A stretch of 64,000 nucleotides of DNA. Origin: JALZAQ01 sp038253885 (GTDB taxonomy: Bacteria; Gemmatimonadota; Gemmatimonadetes; Gemmatimonadales; Gemmatimonadaceae). This document shows, one piece after another, positions 11,354 through 19,865 of this stretch; the first letter of the stretch is position 1, and every line of letters begins with the position of its first letter. Position numbers and translations under genes: made by a program. The notes under the pieces were generated by a model. The model made no database searches, was not told the DNA's origin, and saw only the letters and a program-made list of their open reading frames with translations. Location of the stretch: the NCBI GenBank assembly GCA_038253885.1, contig JBBSGP010000004.1, positions 42,155 to 106,154 on the forward strand, written 5' to 3'.

Positions 11354-11941
11354 CTAGCGATACAGCCGCGACGTCTCGATGTACGTGGCAACGCCGTCGG
11401 GCACGAATCCTCGCACCGAGCGGCCGGCGCGGGTCCGTGCCCTGATCTCGGTCGATGACACGTCCACGCGACGGGTGGCGAGTCGCTCCAGCCTGAGCTC
11501 CCGCAGCGCGCCGTCCGCCGCGGATGGCGCGGGATCGTCCCCGACCCTGGTCAGCACCACGACACGCGCCAGCCCTGCGATCCGCTCGGGCTCCCGCCAA
11601 CTCCGGAGCTGCTCGGCCAGATCCTCCCCGATCAGGAGGTACAGCTCGGCATCCGGAAAGCGGACGGCGATCTCCGACAGTGTGTCGACGGTGTAAGATA
11701 ACCCGGGCCGCCGGATTTCCACGGGGTCGACCTCGAAGCGAGGGTCGTCGCAGATCATGGCGCGCAACATCTCCACGCGCTGCTCACCGGTGGCTTCCAC
11801 AACACCGACCTTGAACGGCTGTCGTCCCGCCGGTACAAAGAGCAGCCGGTCAAGCGCGAGAAGCTCGAACGCGTCGCTGGCAGCGAGCAGGTGACCGACG
11901 TGCGGCGGGTCGAAGGTTCCCCCGAGGATGCCGAGTCGCAC
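11354..11941 (-). CDS. nadD: Nicotinate-nucleotide adenylyltransferase
   Basis: Adenylates nicotinate mononucleotide in NAD synthesis. Starts VRLGILGGTFDPPHVGHLL, carrying the nucleotidyltransferase (T/H)xGH signature, and ends with VDVSSTEIRARTRAG, the ISSTxxR motif of the family. 195 residues is normal. The start is GTG at 11941, 10 bases after the upstream lipoprotein gene; the frame is open further but without similarity. Lies between a BamD-like gene and secA in one minus-strand series. Confidence 0.94.
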   Translation of the reverse strand: MRLGILGGTFDPPHVGHLLAASDAFELLALDRLLFVPAGRQPFKVGVVEATGEQRVEMLRAMICDDPRFEVDPVEIRRPGLSYTVDTLSEIAVRFPDAELYLLIGEDLAEQLRSWREPERIAGLARVVVLTRVGDDPAPSAADGALRELRLERLATRRVDVSSTEIRARTRAGRSVRGFVPDGVATYIETSRLYR

Positions 11942-11951
11942 AGCGCGCGGG

Positions 11952-12740
11952 TCAGGGCACCGCGGCAGAAGACGGTGTCGCGGTGGCGGCCGTCTGTGGA
12001 CCGGCACCGCACGCCTGCCGCACGTCACGGTCGCGAGGATACGCCTGCCACAGGACGGTGCAGACGTCCCGTTCATCCTGATGATAGCGAATGCTCCGAT
12101 ACGATTCCGCGAGCCGCAGCTGGGCGCTCTTCACCTGGGGGGTACCCGGAAAGAGCTTCACCACGTCCTTGAAGTAGATGATCGCGGAATCGTAGGCGTG
12201 CCGGCGGAAATAGTGCATCCCGTTGTCGTACGTCTTGGCCGCCATCCAGGAGTTCAGACGGAAGATCTCCACGTCGGCGGCCGCGCGGAGAGACGAGTTG
12301 GGATAGAGTTGAAGCAGGGTCCGAAACGTGTTGAGCGCCGTCTCTCCGTACTGGGCGTCGAGTGTCGGTTTGTGCCAGAGCTTCGAGTAGGCCTGACCCG
12401 CCGCGAGCAGCGCGTCGTCGCCCAGACTGTCGTCGGGAAAGCCTTCGGTGAGACGCGAGAAGCTCTGAGCAGCCAGCAGATGCTCGTCGCGGGCCTCATG
12501 CGACTTCCCGAGGAAGTAGAGCGCCGGCGGCATGAGTGGATCGCGGGAAGGAAGCTCGAGCGTGAGCTTGTCGAAGCCGGTGACGGCGTTGTCCCAGTGA
12601 TGCTTCCGGTACTCCGCCATCGTTGCGGTGAACAGCTGCTGATTCGTGAGATGCGCCGGCGGCCACGGCTCGACGTGGCACGCCGTGAGAGTGATGGCGG
12701 CCAACGCGTAGACGAGACGGGCGCTTCGCTTCAGGATCAT
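11952..12740 (-). CDS. bamD: BamD/YfiO-like outer-membrane assembly lipoprotein with TPR repeats
   Basis: Probable lipoprotein of the beta-barrel assembly machinery. It begins MILKRSARLVYALAAITLTA followed by the lipobox Cys, so a type II signal peptide of about 20 residues. TPR-like helices follow (LFTATMAEYRKHHWDNAVTG, ALNTFRTLLQLYPNSS, SAIIYFKDVVKLFPGTPQ), the pattern of BamD. 262 residues is close to the family's size. The ATG at 12740 was chosen because it gives the lipoprotein signal. Because TPR lipoproteins are easily confused, the BamD assignment is likely but not certain. Confidence 0.8.
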   Translation of the reverse strand: MILKRSARLVYALAAITLTACHVEPWPPAHLTNQQLFTATMAEYRKHHWDNAVTGFDKLTLELPSRDPLMPPALYFLGKSHEARDEHLLAAQSFSRLTEGFPDDSLGDDALLAAGQAYSKLWHKPTLDAQYGETALNTFRTLLQLYPNSSLRAAADVEIFRLNSWMAAKTYDNGMHYFRRHAYDSAIIYFKDVVKLFPGTPQVKSAQLRLAESYRSIRYHQDERDVCTVLWQAYPRDRDVRQACGAGPQTAATATPSSAAVP

Positions 12741-12774
12741 GTGCGTAGCTGGTACCCGCGAGCGCGCGGTCGGT

Positions 12775-13719
12775 TCACTGTGACAAGGCCGGCATCGTCG
12801 ACCGGAAGTACTCGATCGTCCGGGCAAGCCCTTCGCGCAGGCCAATGGACGGCTCCCATTTCAGAGCAGACCGCGCGCGCGTGAGATCCGGTTGCCGCAC
12901 CTTGGGGTCGTCCTCCGGAAGTGGCCGATACACGAGCGCGGACCGGCTTCCAGTCAGCTCCAGAACGAGCGCCGCCAGCTCCCGCACGGTGAACTCGGCC
13001 GGATTTCCGATATTCACCGGCTCGGTCTCGTCCGACTGGAAGAGGCGGTAGAGGCCCTCGACCTCATCGTCGACGAAACAGAAGCTACGCGATTGGGTGC
13101 CCTCGCCGTAAAGAGTCAGCGGCTCCTCACGAAGTGCCTGGACGATGAAATTGGAGACTACGCGACCGTCCTGAGGTCGCATCCGCGGTCCGTACGTGTT
13201 GAAGATGCGCACGATGCGGGTATCGACGCCGTGGGTCCGGTGGTACGCCATGGTCGCAGCCTCCGCGAACCGTTTGGCTTCGTCGTAGACTGAGCGGGGT
13301 CCGACGGAGTTGACGTTGCCCCAGTAGTGCTCGGGTTGCGGGTGAACCAGAGGATCGCCGTAGATCTCGGAGGTGGAGGCGAGAAAGAAACGCGCTCCCT
13401 TGGATCGGGCCAGCTCCAGCGAATTCAGCGTGCCGACCGACCCGACCCGGAGTGTCTCGATGGGGTAGCGCAGGTAGTCCACGGGACTTGCCGGACTCGC
13501 GAGATGCAACACACCATCCAGCGACCCATCCACTCGCGGAGGAGTCGTGACGTCATGCCTCTCGAAGGTGAAGCGGGGATGGCTCGCGAGGTGCGCCAGG
13601 TTGGAGGGCGAGCCAGTGAGGAAGTTGTCCATCCCCACGACCGAGTGCCCATCCTCGAGGAAGCGATCGGTCAGGTGGGAGCCCAGAAATCCGGCGGCGC
13701 CCGTGATGAGGACCCTCAC
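12775..13719 (-). CDS. uxs: UDP-glucuronate decarboxylase (UDP-xylose synthase), SDR family
   Basis: Extended SDR enzyme. VRVLITGAAGFLGSHLTDRF is the NAD-binding start, SEIYGDPLVHPQPE and SVYDEAKRFAEA (the YxxxK pair) form the active site, and RIFNTYGPRMRPQDGRVVSN is a strong signature of UDP-glucuronate decarboxylases. It would convert UDP-glucuronate to UDP-xylose. The GTG at 13719 lies 7 bases behind ugd, whose product supplies its substrate, which supports the call. 314 residues fits. The sugar probably feeds the envelope polysaccharide made by the locus near 20-37 kb. Confidence 0.9.
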   Translation of the reverse strand: MRVLITGAAGFLGSHLTDRFLEDGHSVVGMDNFLTGSPSNLAHLASHPRFTFERHDVTTPPRVDGSLDGVLHLASPASPVDYLRYPIETLRVGSVGTLNSLELARSKGARFFLASTSEIYGDPLVHPQPEHYWGNVNSVGPRSVYDEAKRFAEAATMAYHRTHGVDTRIVRIFNTYGPRMRPQDGRVVSNFIVQALREEPLTLYGEGTQSRSFCFVDDEVEGLYRLFQSDETEPVNIGNPAEFTVRELAALVLELTGSRSALVYRPLPEDDPKVRQPDLTRARSALKWEPSIGLREGLARTIEYFRSTMPALSQ

Positions 13720-13726
13720 GTGAGGA

Positions 13727-15034
13727 TCATCCTCCCCGTCGGCCAATCGACAGGTAGGTGAAGCCGTACTGTGCCATCCGCTCGGGCTCGTAGAGGTTCC
13801 GCCCATCGACGATCAGCGGGCGTGCCAGAGCCGCGAGCATCCGCTCGAAGTCGGGACGCCGGTACTCGTTCCAATCGGTGAGAATGGCGAGCGCCTGCGC
13901 TCCGGGGAGGGCGTCGTAGCTCAAGGCCGCGTACTCGATGCGATCGCCCAGTCGACGCCGCGCCTCCGCAATCGCGACCGGGTCATGGGCGATGACGTGG
14001 GCGCCCGCCTCCAGCAGCTTCTCGATGAGCGTCAGCGCTGGGGCCTCACGCATGTCGTCCGTTTGTGGCTTGAAAGCGAGCCCCCACACGGCGATGCGCG
14101 CTCCCGAAAGACTCTTCCCGAGCTGGTGGGAGATCTTCTCGAAGATTCGCCCTTTCTGCCGCTCGTTCGCCGCCTCCACCGCCGACAGTACCGTGAGCTC
14201 GGCATGGCAGTCCCGGCCCGTCCGGACGAGCGCCTTGACGTCCTTGGGGAAGCATGAGCCGCCGTAGCCTGGACCGGGGAAGAGAAAGGCCGGACCGATG
14301 CGCGAATCGCTTCCGATTCCTCGCCGCACGAGGTCCACATCGGCCCCGACCCGCTCGCAGAGGTTCGCGATCTCGTTCATGAACGAGATGCGGGTGGCCA
14401 GCATGGCGTTGGCCGCGTACTTGGTCATCTCCGCGGAGGGGATATCCATGAAGATGATCGGTTTCCCGGTACGCACGAAGGGCGCGTACAGCTCCGCCAT
14501 GACGGTGCGCGCGTAATCGGAGTCGACGCCCAGCACCACGCGGTCGGGCTTCATGAAGTCGTCGACGGCAGCTCCTTCCTTGAGGAACTCGGGATTGCTG
14601 CACATGTGGAACGACTGCGCGGCGGACCGACCGATCTCGGCGGCGACTCTGCGCGCCGTCCCGACGGGGACCGTGGACTTGGTGACGACCACGGCCTCCC
14701 GTCGCAGATTCTCTCCGATCGTTCGCCCGACGTCGAGGACGTGTCGCAGATCAGCCGAGCCGTCCTCATCCGGGGGAGTACCGACGGCGATGAAGATGAC
14801 TTCCGCCACCTGAACAGCGGCTGGCACATCGATCGTGAAATGGAGTCGCTGCTGGGCGACGTTGCGCTCGATGATCTCGTGGAGACCGGGCTCGTAGATG
14901 GGCATTACTCCCCGGCGCAGCCCATCCACGCGCGGCTCGTCGACATCGGCACAAATGACGTCGTTGCCGGTCTCGGCGAGACAGGCGCCCACCACCAGCC
15001 CCACATAGCCCGCCCCGACGACCGTTATGTGCAT
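13727..15034 (-). CDS. ugd: UDP-glucose 6-dehydrogenase
   Basis: Oxidises UDP-glucose to UDP-glucuronate with two NAD+. MHITVVGAGYVGLVVGACLA is the NAD fold; FMDIPSAEMTKYAANAMLAT contains the conserved Lys region; GPGYGGSCFPKDVKALVRTG holds the catalytic Cys; the C-terminal UDP-binding domain follows with VWGLAFKPQTDDMREAPAL. 435 residues is normal. It heads the ugd-uxs pair. A 185-base spacer separates it from the upstream OmpA-type gene and holds a hairpin terminator. Confidence 0.96.
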   Translation of the reverse strand: MHITVVGAGYVGLVVGACLAETGNDVICADVDEPRVDGLRRGVMPIYEPGLHEIIERNVAQQRLHFTIDVPAAVQVAEVIFIAVGTPPDEDGSADLRHVLDVGRTIGENLRREAVVVTKSTVPVGTARRVAAEIGRSAAQSFHMCSNPEFLKEGAAVDDFMKPDRVVLGVDSDYARTVMAELYAPFVRTGKPIIFMDIPSAEMTKYAANAMLATRISFMNEIANLCERVGADVDLVRRGIGSDSRIGPAFLFPGPGYGGSCFPKDVKALVRTGRDCHAELTVLSAVEAANERQKGRIFEKISHQLGKSLSGARIAVWGLAFKPQTDDMREAPALTLIEKLLEAGAHVIAHDPVAIAEARRRLGDRIEYAALSYDALPGAQALAILTDWNEYRRPDFERMLAALARPLIVDGRNLYEPERMAQYGFTYLSIGRRGG

Positions 15035-15142
15035 GATGGGAGACGCCCAGGGTGCCGTGTGTTTCGCATAGAGCCAGTGAAGTTATTCGGCGCTGGCGGT
15101 CGGGGCAACGGAAAAGGGGCTGCCGCGGAGAGCGGAAACGGG

Positions 15143-15176
15143 ACACGCGAGGCGGAAGACATCCCGCCTCGCGTGT
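15143..15176 (-). terminator. Hairpin between the PorV/OmpA gene and ugd
   Basis: Perfect 13-base inverted repeat, ACACGCGAGGCGG (15143-15155) and its complement (15164-15176), with an 8-base loop. It lies 44 bases past the stop of the upstream gene. On the minus strand it is followed by CCCGTTTCC, only weakly T-rich, so it may be a terminator without a classic tail. Confidence 0.6.
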
Positions 15177-15219
15177 TCGGCCGTGCGCCCCATCCAGACC
15201 GCTCGGGCCGGAGTGGCTC

Positions 15220-16755
15220 CTAGTAGTGCTGCGTCGCGTCGATTGTGAAGACCACGCGCCGATTGCTCTCGGCGCCCGGCTGATCCTTCTGCGCGCCCGG
15301 GATGACCTGGCGGTTGATCTGCTTGCCGTACGACACGGTCCGTAGCTGACGCTCGGGGAGACCGAATTTCTCCACCATGACGCGCCTCACCGCATCGGCC
15401 CGCCGCAGCGAGAGCTTGGCGTTGTACTCCGGCGATCCAGCCGGATCCGCGAATCCTTCGATCGTGACGAGAGCCGTCGGGTAGACGCGCTTGATCACGT
15501 CGGCGACCTGCGAGAGCACGGTGATGTCGCTGGCCCGCACTTCCGACGAGTCGAAGCCGAAGTACACCGGCACGACGTACTTGGCAACGAGATCGCTCGA
15601 CTGTTGGATCTCGACCTTCTGGTTGCGCAGACTGTCGAGGAGCGGTCGAATCCCGGCCAGCTGTTCGGCCATCGCGGACCGCACCGCGCGGTTGATCGCG
15701 GCGGTGTCGATCGGCTGGGTGACGACCACCGGGACGATCGGCGTATTCGTGCGCTGCTCGCCCCAGAAATAGGTGAAGCTCACGTTGTGAGCGTCCCCCA
15801 CCGGGTCGTTCTGGAAGAAACCGGCGCCGCCGTTCTTGTAATTGCGGAACGAGTACTCGAGCCGGAACTGGCCGACGTTGACGCCGGCGCCGAGCGCGAG
15901 CCCGCTCCGGTTGTCGTCGCCCGTCTCGTAGCCAATCCGGGCGATCGCGACACCATTCATCGTCGACTCGATGCCCAATCCCACCGTCGGCTCGTCACGG
16001 TCCAGGAAGTTGAGCTGGCCCACCGCCTTCGCATCGAAGATGATGGGCTGTCCGCGAAACAGCAGCGGCGTCTGCAGCAGGTTGCGCTGTCTCAGCAGGT
16101 CGAACGCTCCGCCGAAGTAGCCGATCAGAGGGGGTGCGAATCCCTGGAAGGATTCGTCGAAGTTGACCTTGGTGCCGATGTTCCGAACACCCCCGCCCAG
16201 CGTCAAGCGATCACCGACATCGAACTGCATGCCGGAGCTCACGCCGACCGAACCCTGGGTCTGGGATCCGAGCGCTTCCTGAGAGAAGATCAGGGTGCCA
16301 CCCCAGCGCCACCACCGAGCGAGCGAGATGGCCCCGCCGCCCTCGAGCGCCCATTGGTAAGCGCGCGCCGAGCCCGTGGGCTCGCCGGCCGTCCGACCGT
16401 CGATCTGGCCGGCGTTGAACACGCGCGCCGCGACGCCGAAGGTGGCGAGCTCGGTGGGAAAAGCCACCGCGGCGCCGACGAGTTGCGTTTGCGCGAAGCG
16501 CTGAGCCGCGTTGACCGTGAACGCGTTGGTCTTGAGGCCGGCCAGGCCGGCGGCGTTGTACCAGATGGTAGCCGGATCACGATCGATTCCGGCCATCGCC
16601 TGGCCGAGACCGACGGCCCGCGGCGAGATGGGGATACCGAGCATGGTTGCCGAGTGGACGCCGCCGTCCGCGTCGCCGCCGGCAAACTGCGCGGCGGCGA
16701 TCGCCGGGGAGAGCGCGACGCACACCAGCGCGAGAATCTGCGAGTTTCTGTGCAT
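15220..16755 (-). CDS. PorV/PorQ-like outer-membrane barrel fused to an OmpA peptidoglycan-binding domain
   Basis: A signal peptide (MHRNSQILALVCVALSPAIA, cleavage near AAAQ) leads into a beta-rich barrel region of about 330 residues with AGIDRDPATIWYNAAGLAGL, the early motif shared by PorV/PorQ-type proteins. The last 130 residues are an OmpA C-terminal domain: VPVYFGFDSSEVRASD, VTIEGFADPAGSPEYNAKLS and LSLRRADAVRRVMVEKFG. It should sit in the outer membrane and bind peptidoglycan. The ATG at 16755 has GAGGAA seven bases ahead; an in-frame GTG five codons earlier is part of that ribosome site. It follows the next protein by 11 bases, and the pair resembles a T9SS-like outer-membrane component beside a possible cargo. 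Confidence 0.85.
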   Translation of the reverse strand: MHRNSQILALVCVALSPAIAAAQFAGGDADGGVHSATMLGIPISPRAVGLGQAMAGIDRDPATIWYNAAGLAGLKTNAFTVNAAQRFAQTQLVGAAVAFPTELATFGVAARVFNAGQIDGRTAGEPTGSARAYQWALEGGGAISLARWWRWGGTLIFSQEALGSQTQGSVGVSSGMQFDVGDRLTLGGGVRNIGTKVNFDESFQGFAPPLIGYFGGAFDLLRQRNLLQTPLLFRGQPIIFDAKAVGQLNFLDRDEPTVGLGIESTMNGVAIARIGYETGDDNRSGLALGAGVNVGQFRLEYSFRNYKNGGAGFFQNDPVGDAHNVSFTYFWGEQRTNTPIVPVVVTQPIDTAAINRAVRSAMAEQLAGIRPLLDSLRNQKVEIQQSSDLVAKYVVPVYFGFDSSEVRASDITVLSQVADVIKRVYPTALVTIEGFADPAGSPEYNAKLSLRRADAVRRVMVEKFGLPERQLRTVSYGKQINRQVIPGAQKDQPGAESNRRVVFTIDATQHY

Positions 16756-16766
16756 TGCGTCGTTCC

Positions 16767-18062
16767 TCACCGGATGACCATGAGCTTGTTACGGAGCTGA
16801 CGGCGAGCGCCGTTTTGCGTCGCCTCGACGATCACGTAATACATGCCGCCCGCCACCGCTTCGCCGCGGCCGTTCAGGAGCGGCCAGGTGAAGCGCACGG
16901 CCTGATCGCCATTGGCGCCGGGCGCGACAGTTCCGGGCGGGTTCTGGGTGCCGCTGCCGCCGGCGAACACCGTCCCGGTCGTCCGGAAGGTGGTGATGCC
17001 CATCATGTCGAAGATGGCCATCTGCCAGGTCGTTCCGGGATCGGCGTTGAAGATGATGACGCCCAGGTCGCCAGCGCGCCCGATCACGGGATTATTCTCG
17101 AACACGATATCGCCTGGCGTCGTGACGATGACCGTCAACGGCACGCGGATGGAGACGACGTCGTTGGCCTGGATGATCAGATCCCCTCGGTACGCCCCGG
17201 CGAGGATGCCAGTCGGGATCCGAACGGTCACGGTCACGCGGTCCGAATCGCCGATCACCACGCTCGTGACAGTAGCGGGGGTGAACGAAATCGCCTCACG
17301 CCGAATGCGCAGTCCGGTGCCCGACGTCGCCACGAGGTCGGTCGCGTCGATCCGGACGTTTGTCAGAGCGATGTTGCCGAGATTGGCGACGCGAAACACT
17401 CCGCTCACCGTCTGGCCGGGACGACCTCGGAGCACCACCGAGTCGGCGCGGGCCGCGGTGTCCGCCTGGACGAGCCCGATACCCGCCTGGCCGAGCACCT
17501 CGATCTCGACGATGAAGTCGTCCACGCGTGTCTTCCGGCCGTTGATGCCGGTGCCCTGCAGCAGCACCGTATCGGCGACCGCGATTCGCCCGCGATAGAT
17601 CCCGGCCGGGGTGCCATTGGGAATGTTCACATACATCGGAACGGCCCGCGAGAAACCGTTCTTGAGCGGGTTGAGAAAATCCGCGATGACGAGATTCGTC
17701 CGCAGGATGACCAGCGCTGGATTGGACACGTTCACGAAATCCGCCGTGTCACGGATCACGAGGTTGTTGAAATCCACCCCGACCGTGTATCCGTCCTTGT
17801 CGATGTCCTGATCCGAATTGGCGCCATTCACCAGGACGAAGGTGCCGCGCACCGTTCCGAAGCCCGATCGCCCGACCAGGTGCATCACATTGCCGTTCAG
17901 GTTGCCGCAAAAATCGCAGATGTCGAAATCCCCGCCGGGAACAGTCTGGGCGCGGACTGGCAGAGCCAGAGCCGCCAGGCCCGAGATCAGGGCGAGGAGA
18001 GAGAATCCGCGCCGGACGGCTCGAGCCCGTCGTTCGGCGCTTCGAGAGATTGTGCTCGTCAT
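16767..18062 (-). CDS. Secreted protein with a type-A-sorting/FlgD-like C-terminal domain
   Basis: Function unknown. A signal peptide (hydrophobic FSLLALISGLAALALP, cleavage near VRAQ) precedes mostly beta sequence with CDFCGN near the mature N-terminus and Ig-like segments (TVSGVFRVANLGNIALTNVR). The end GGMYYVIVEATQNGARRQLR and then NKLMVIR has the G-x-Y-x-V ... K-x-V-x-R form seen in T9SS type A sorting domains and FlgD Ig-like domains. The ATG at 18062 has AAGGA ahead and was preferred over upstream codons. It lies between a beta-propeller-like lipoprotein and the PorV/OmpA gene, so export by a T9SS-like route is possible but not shown. Confidence 0.75.
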   Translation of the reverse strand: MTSTISRSAERRARAVRRGFSLLALISGLAALALPVRAQTVPGGDFDICDFCGNLNGNVMHLVGRSGFGTVRGTFVLVNGANSDQDIDKDGYTVGVDFNNLVIRDTADFVNVSNPALVILRTNLVIADFLNPLKNGFSRAVPMYVNIPNGTPAGIYRGRIAVADTVLLQGTGINGRKTRVDDFIVEIEVLGQAGIGLVQADTAARADSVVLRGRPGQTVSGVFRVANLGNIALTNVRIDATDLVATSGTGLRIRREAISFTPATVTSVVIGDSDRVTVTVRIPTGILAGAYRGDLIIQANDVVSIRVPLTVIVTTPGDIVFENNPVIGRAGDLGVIIFNADPGTTWQMAIFDMMGITTFRTTGTVFAGGSGTQNPPGTVAPGANGDQAVRFTWPLLNGRGEAVAGGMYYVIVEATQNGARRQLRNKLMVIR

Positions 18063-18073
18063 GGATACGGTCC

Positions 18074-19585
18074 TTAGGGCCGCGAGAAAGAGCACGCACC
18101 GCCGACCACGGTCGGATTACCGCGACGGGCTGCGAGGAAGCCTGATGTTCCGCTCACCGCGGAGAACTCCGTGGACAGGGCCTGAACGTCGTTGAGTGAG
18201 GCGAAGTCCAGTCCGTTGTTCGATGCGCCCTGGACGGCTTGCCGCTGCCAGGTGAGGCCGCCATCGCGGGAGATGAGGATCACCCCGTTGACGACGTTGG
18301 ACTGACCGGTCCGGCGGCGCGTTGACCGCCCGATGATGAACCCGAGCTGTCCCCCGGGGGCGAACGATGCCCGCTTGAAGGAGAAGGTCGTCGTCGTGTT
18401 CGTCGTGGGGTCGTTCACGGCCTGCGGAATTCCCTGGGCGGCACCCAGCTTGGTGACCGCGCCGGTGGCGGTGTTCACCCGCAGCACGACCGACGAATCG
18501 CCGAGCAGCAGGCCGTCGGTGGCGTTGATGAAGCCGGACCCGAGCAACGAGAAGACTCCGCTCGGAAGGACTAGCTGGGTGAAGGTGCGACCGCCATCGA
18601 TGGAGCGATAGCCGAATCCCTGGCCGGCCACCGAGCCCGTGCCGAAGACCGCGACCAGAGCATTCGTGGCACCCGGCGAGAGGCTCGCATCGACGGGAAT
18701 GAAATCCGGATTGGTGGGGATTCCCGTCGCCTTGGTGAGCACTTTCGTGACGAGGTCGTACCGGTAGACGGCGGACGAGCCGAACTGTCCCGCCATGAGC
18801 AGCACGCCGCCATTGGAGGCCGTGCGCGCGAAGCTCAGGGCCGACATGAACTCCGGCGTGGTGAGCACCGTGTCGAAGGTGAGGCCGCCGTTGATGCTCC
18901 GGAAGAGCGCGTTCCGAACGACTCCGCCGGCGAGGAACGCTCCCACCATGTAGAGCGAATCGACCGACGCGGCCCGGAGCGACTGGGTGGATGCGATATC
19001 GACGTTCTTGAATCGCGCCTGGAAGTTGATGCCGCCGTTGGTCGTCCGATACACTCCGCCGCCCGACGTCACGATGTAGCCGATGGTCGAGTTGGGGAAG
19101 CTGACCGCTGTCACGTTGTCGTTGGTCGGCGAATCCAGCAGTGCCCAGCTGATGTCGCTCACCGGCGGGCGCTCGGTGGTTCGGGTGAAACTGACCGGCT
19201 CCGCGAGCGCGATCCCATTCGTCCCCAGAATGTTCTGCACCCGCACGTTGATGCGCGTCAGGAACGCGAACGACTGTGACGGGGAGAAGATGAGGGTGTC
19301 GCCCGAGAGCCGCAGCGACCCGGGGATGCGCAGTCCGGTACAGGAGTCCGTGACGACGAAGTTCGCCGGGTCGAGCGCGGTCTGCGGTGACACGGGTTGA
19401 TCGAAGACGACGGTGATTGCGCCTTGCCGCGCGATGGTGTCCGGCGTCATGATCGTCAGAACCGGCGGCCGGATCACCGGGCCGCTCGGATCGCGGTCGC
19501 AGCCGACCGCCAGCCACGCGAACAGCGCGGCGCAGACAACGCGAGCGCCGACGCCAATAGGTTTCCCTGCCACGTCGAACCTCAT
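18074..19585 (-). CDS. Lipoprotein with Ig-like and BNR/Ycf48-type beta-propeller repeats
   Basis: The N-terminus has a basic stretch and ALFAWLAVG followed by a lipobox Cys. A SbsA/Ig-like domain comes next (TPDTIARQGAITVVFDQPVS), then repeated blade sequences of the BNR or photosystem-assembly Ycf48 kind: GGGVYRTTNGGINFQ, RNALFRSINGGLTFD, GFGYRSIDGGRTFTQ and LISRDGGLTWQRQA. These folds bind proteins or sugars; no catalytic site is evident. The ATG at 19585 gives the lipoprotein signal but lacks a strong ribosome site. First of three co-directional envelope genes (18074-15220). Confidence 0.8.
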   Translation of the reverse strand: MRFDVAGKPIGVGARVVCAALFAWLAVGCDRDPSGPVIRPPVLTIMTPDTIARQGAITVVFDQPVSPQTALDPANFVVTDSCTGLRIPGSLRLSGDTLIFSPSQSFAFLTRINVRVQNILGTNGIALAEPVSFTRTTERPPVSDISWALLDSPTNDNVTAVSFPNSTIGYIVTSGGGVYRTTNGGINFQARFKNVDIASTQSLRAASVDSLYMVGAFLAGGVVRNALFRSINGGLTFDTVLTTPEFMSALSFARTASNGGVLLMAGQFGSSAVYRYDLVTKVLTKATGIPTNPDFIPVDASLSPGATNALVAVFGTGSVAGQGFGYRSIDGGRTFTQLVLPSGVFSLLGSGFINATDGLLLGDSSVVLRVNTATGAVTKLGAAQGIPQAVNDPTTNTTTTFSFKRASFAPGGQLGFIIGRSTRRRTGQSNVVNGVILISRDGGLTWQRQAVQGASNNGLDFASLNDVQALSTEFSAVSGTSGFLAARRGNPTVVGGACSFSRP

Positions 19586-19674
19586 CAGTGGAGTGAGTCG
19601 GGTGAGCCCGCGCGCGCGGCGCGTCCTCGGCCCGGAAGCCAGTGCGGAACGAATGTGCACAAACACGCGTGTGA

Positions 19675-19842
19675 TCAGCTGCCGAGTCCGGAGCACTGGG
19701 GCACGAAGTCCGAGCACGGATCTCCCCCAGCGCCACTGCCTGTCTGGGACTTGCAGCCCCCACTAGTCGTCACGTTTACGTCGACGGTGTACTCGAGCCG
19801 AGTCACGAGGGGCTTCACATATTCCTGCTTTTGCTGATGCAT
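19675..19842 (-). CDS. Candidate RiPP precursor peptide, 55 residues, three Cys
   Basis: A short gene with a very good ribosome site (AGGAGA, 7 bases from the ATG), placed 23 bases after the radical SAM gene as the last member of the operon. The first half looks like a leader: MHQQKQEYVKPLVTRLEYTV, with a YxxP element (Y8-P11) like those read by PqqD-type recognition domains. The second half is core-like: TTSGGCKSQTGSGAGGDPC and then SDFVPQCSGLGS, rich in Gly/Ser with Cys at 30, 43 and 50. It resembles no known mature product. Inferred role: substrate of the neighbouring PqqD, radical SAM/SPASM, kinase, nucleotidyltransferase and peptidase. The frame stays open upstream through the radical SAM gene, but only this start has a ribosome site. 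Confidence 0.75.
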   Translation of the reverse strand: MHQQKQEYVKPLVTRLEYTVDVNVTTSGGCKSQTGSGAGGDPCSDFVPQCSGLGS

Positions 19843-19865
19843 CGTCGCTCTCCTGTAAGCTGTAA

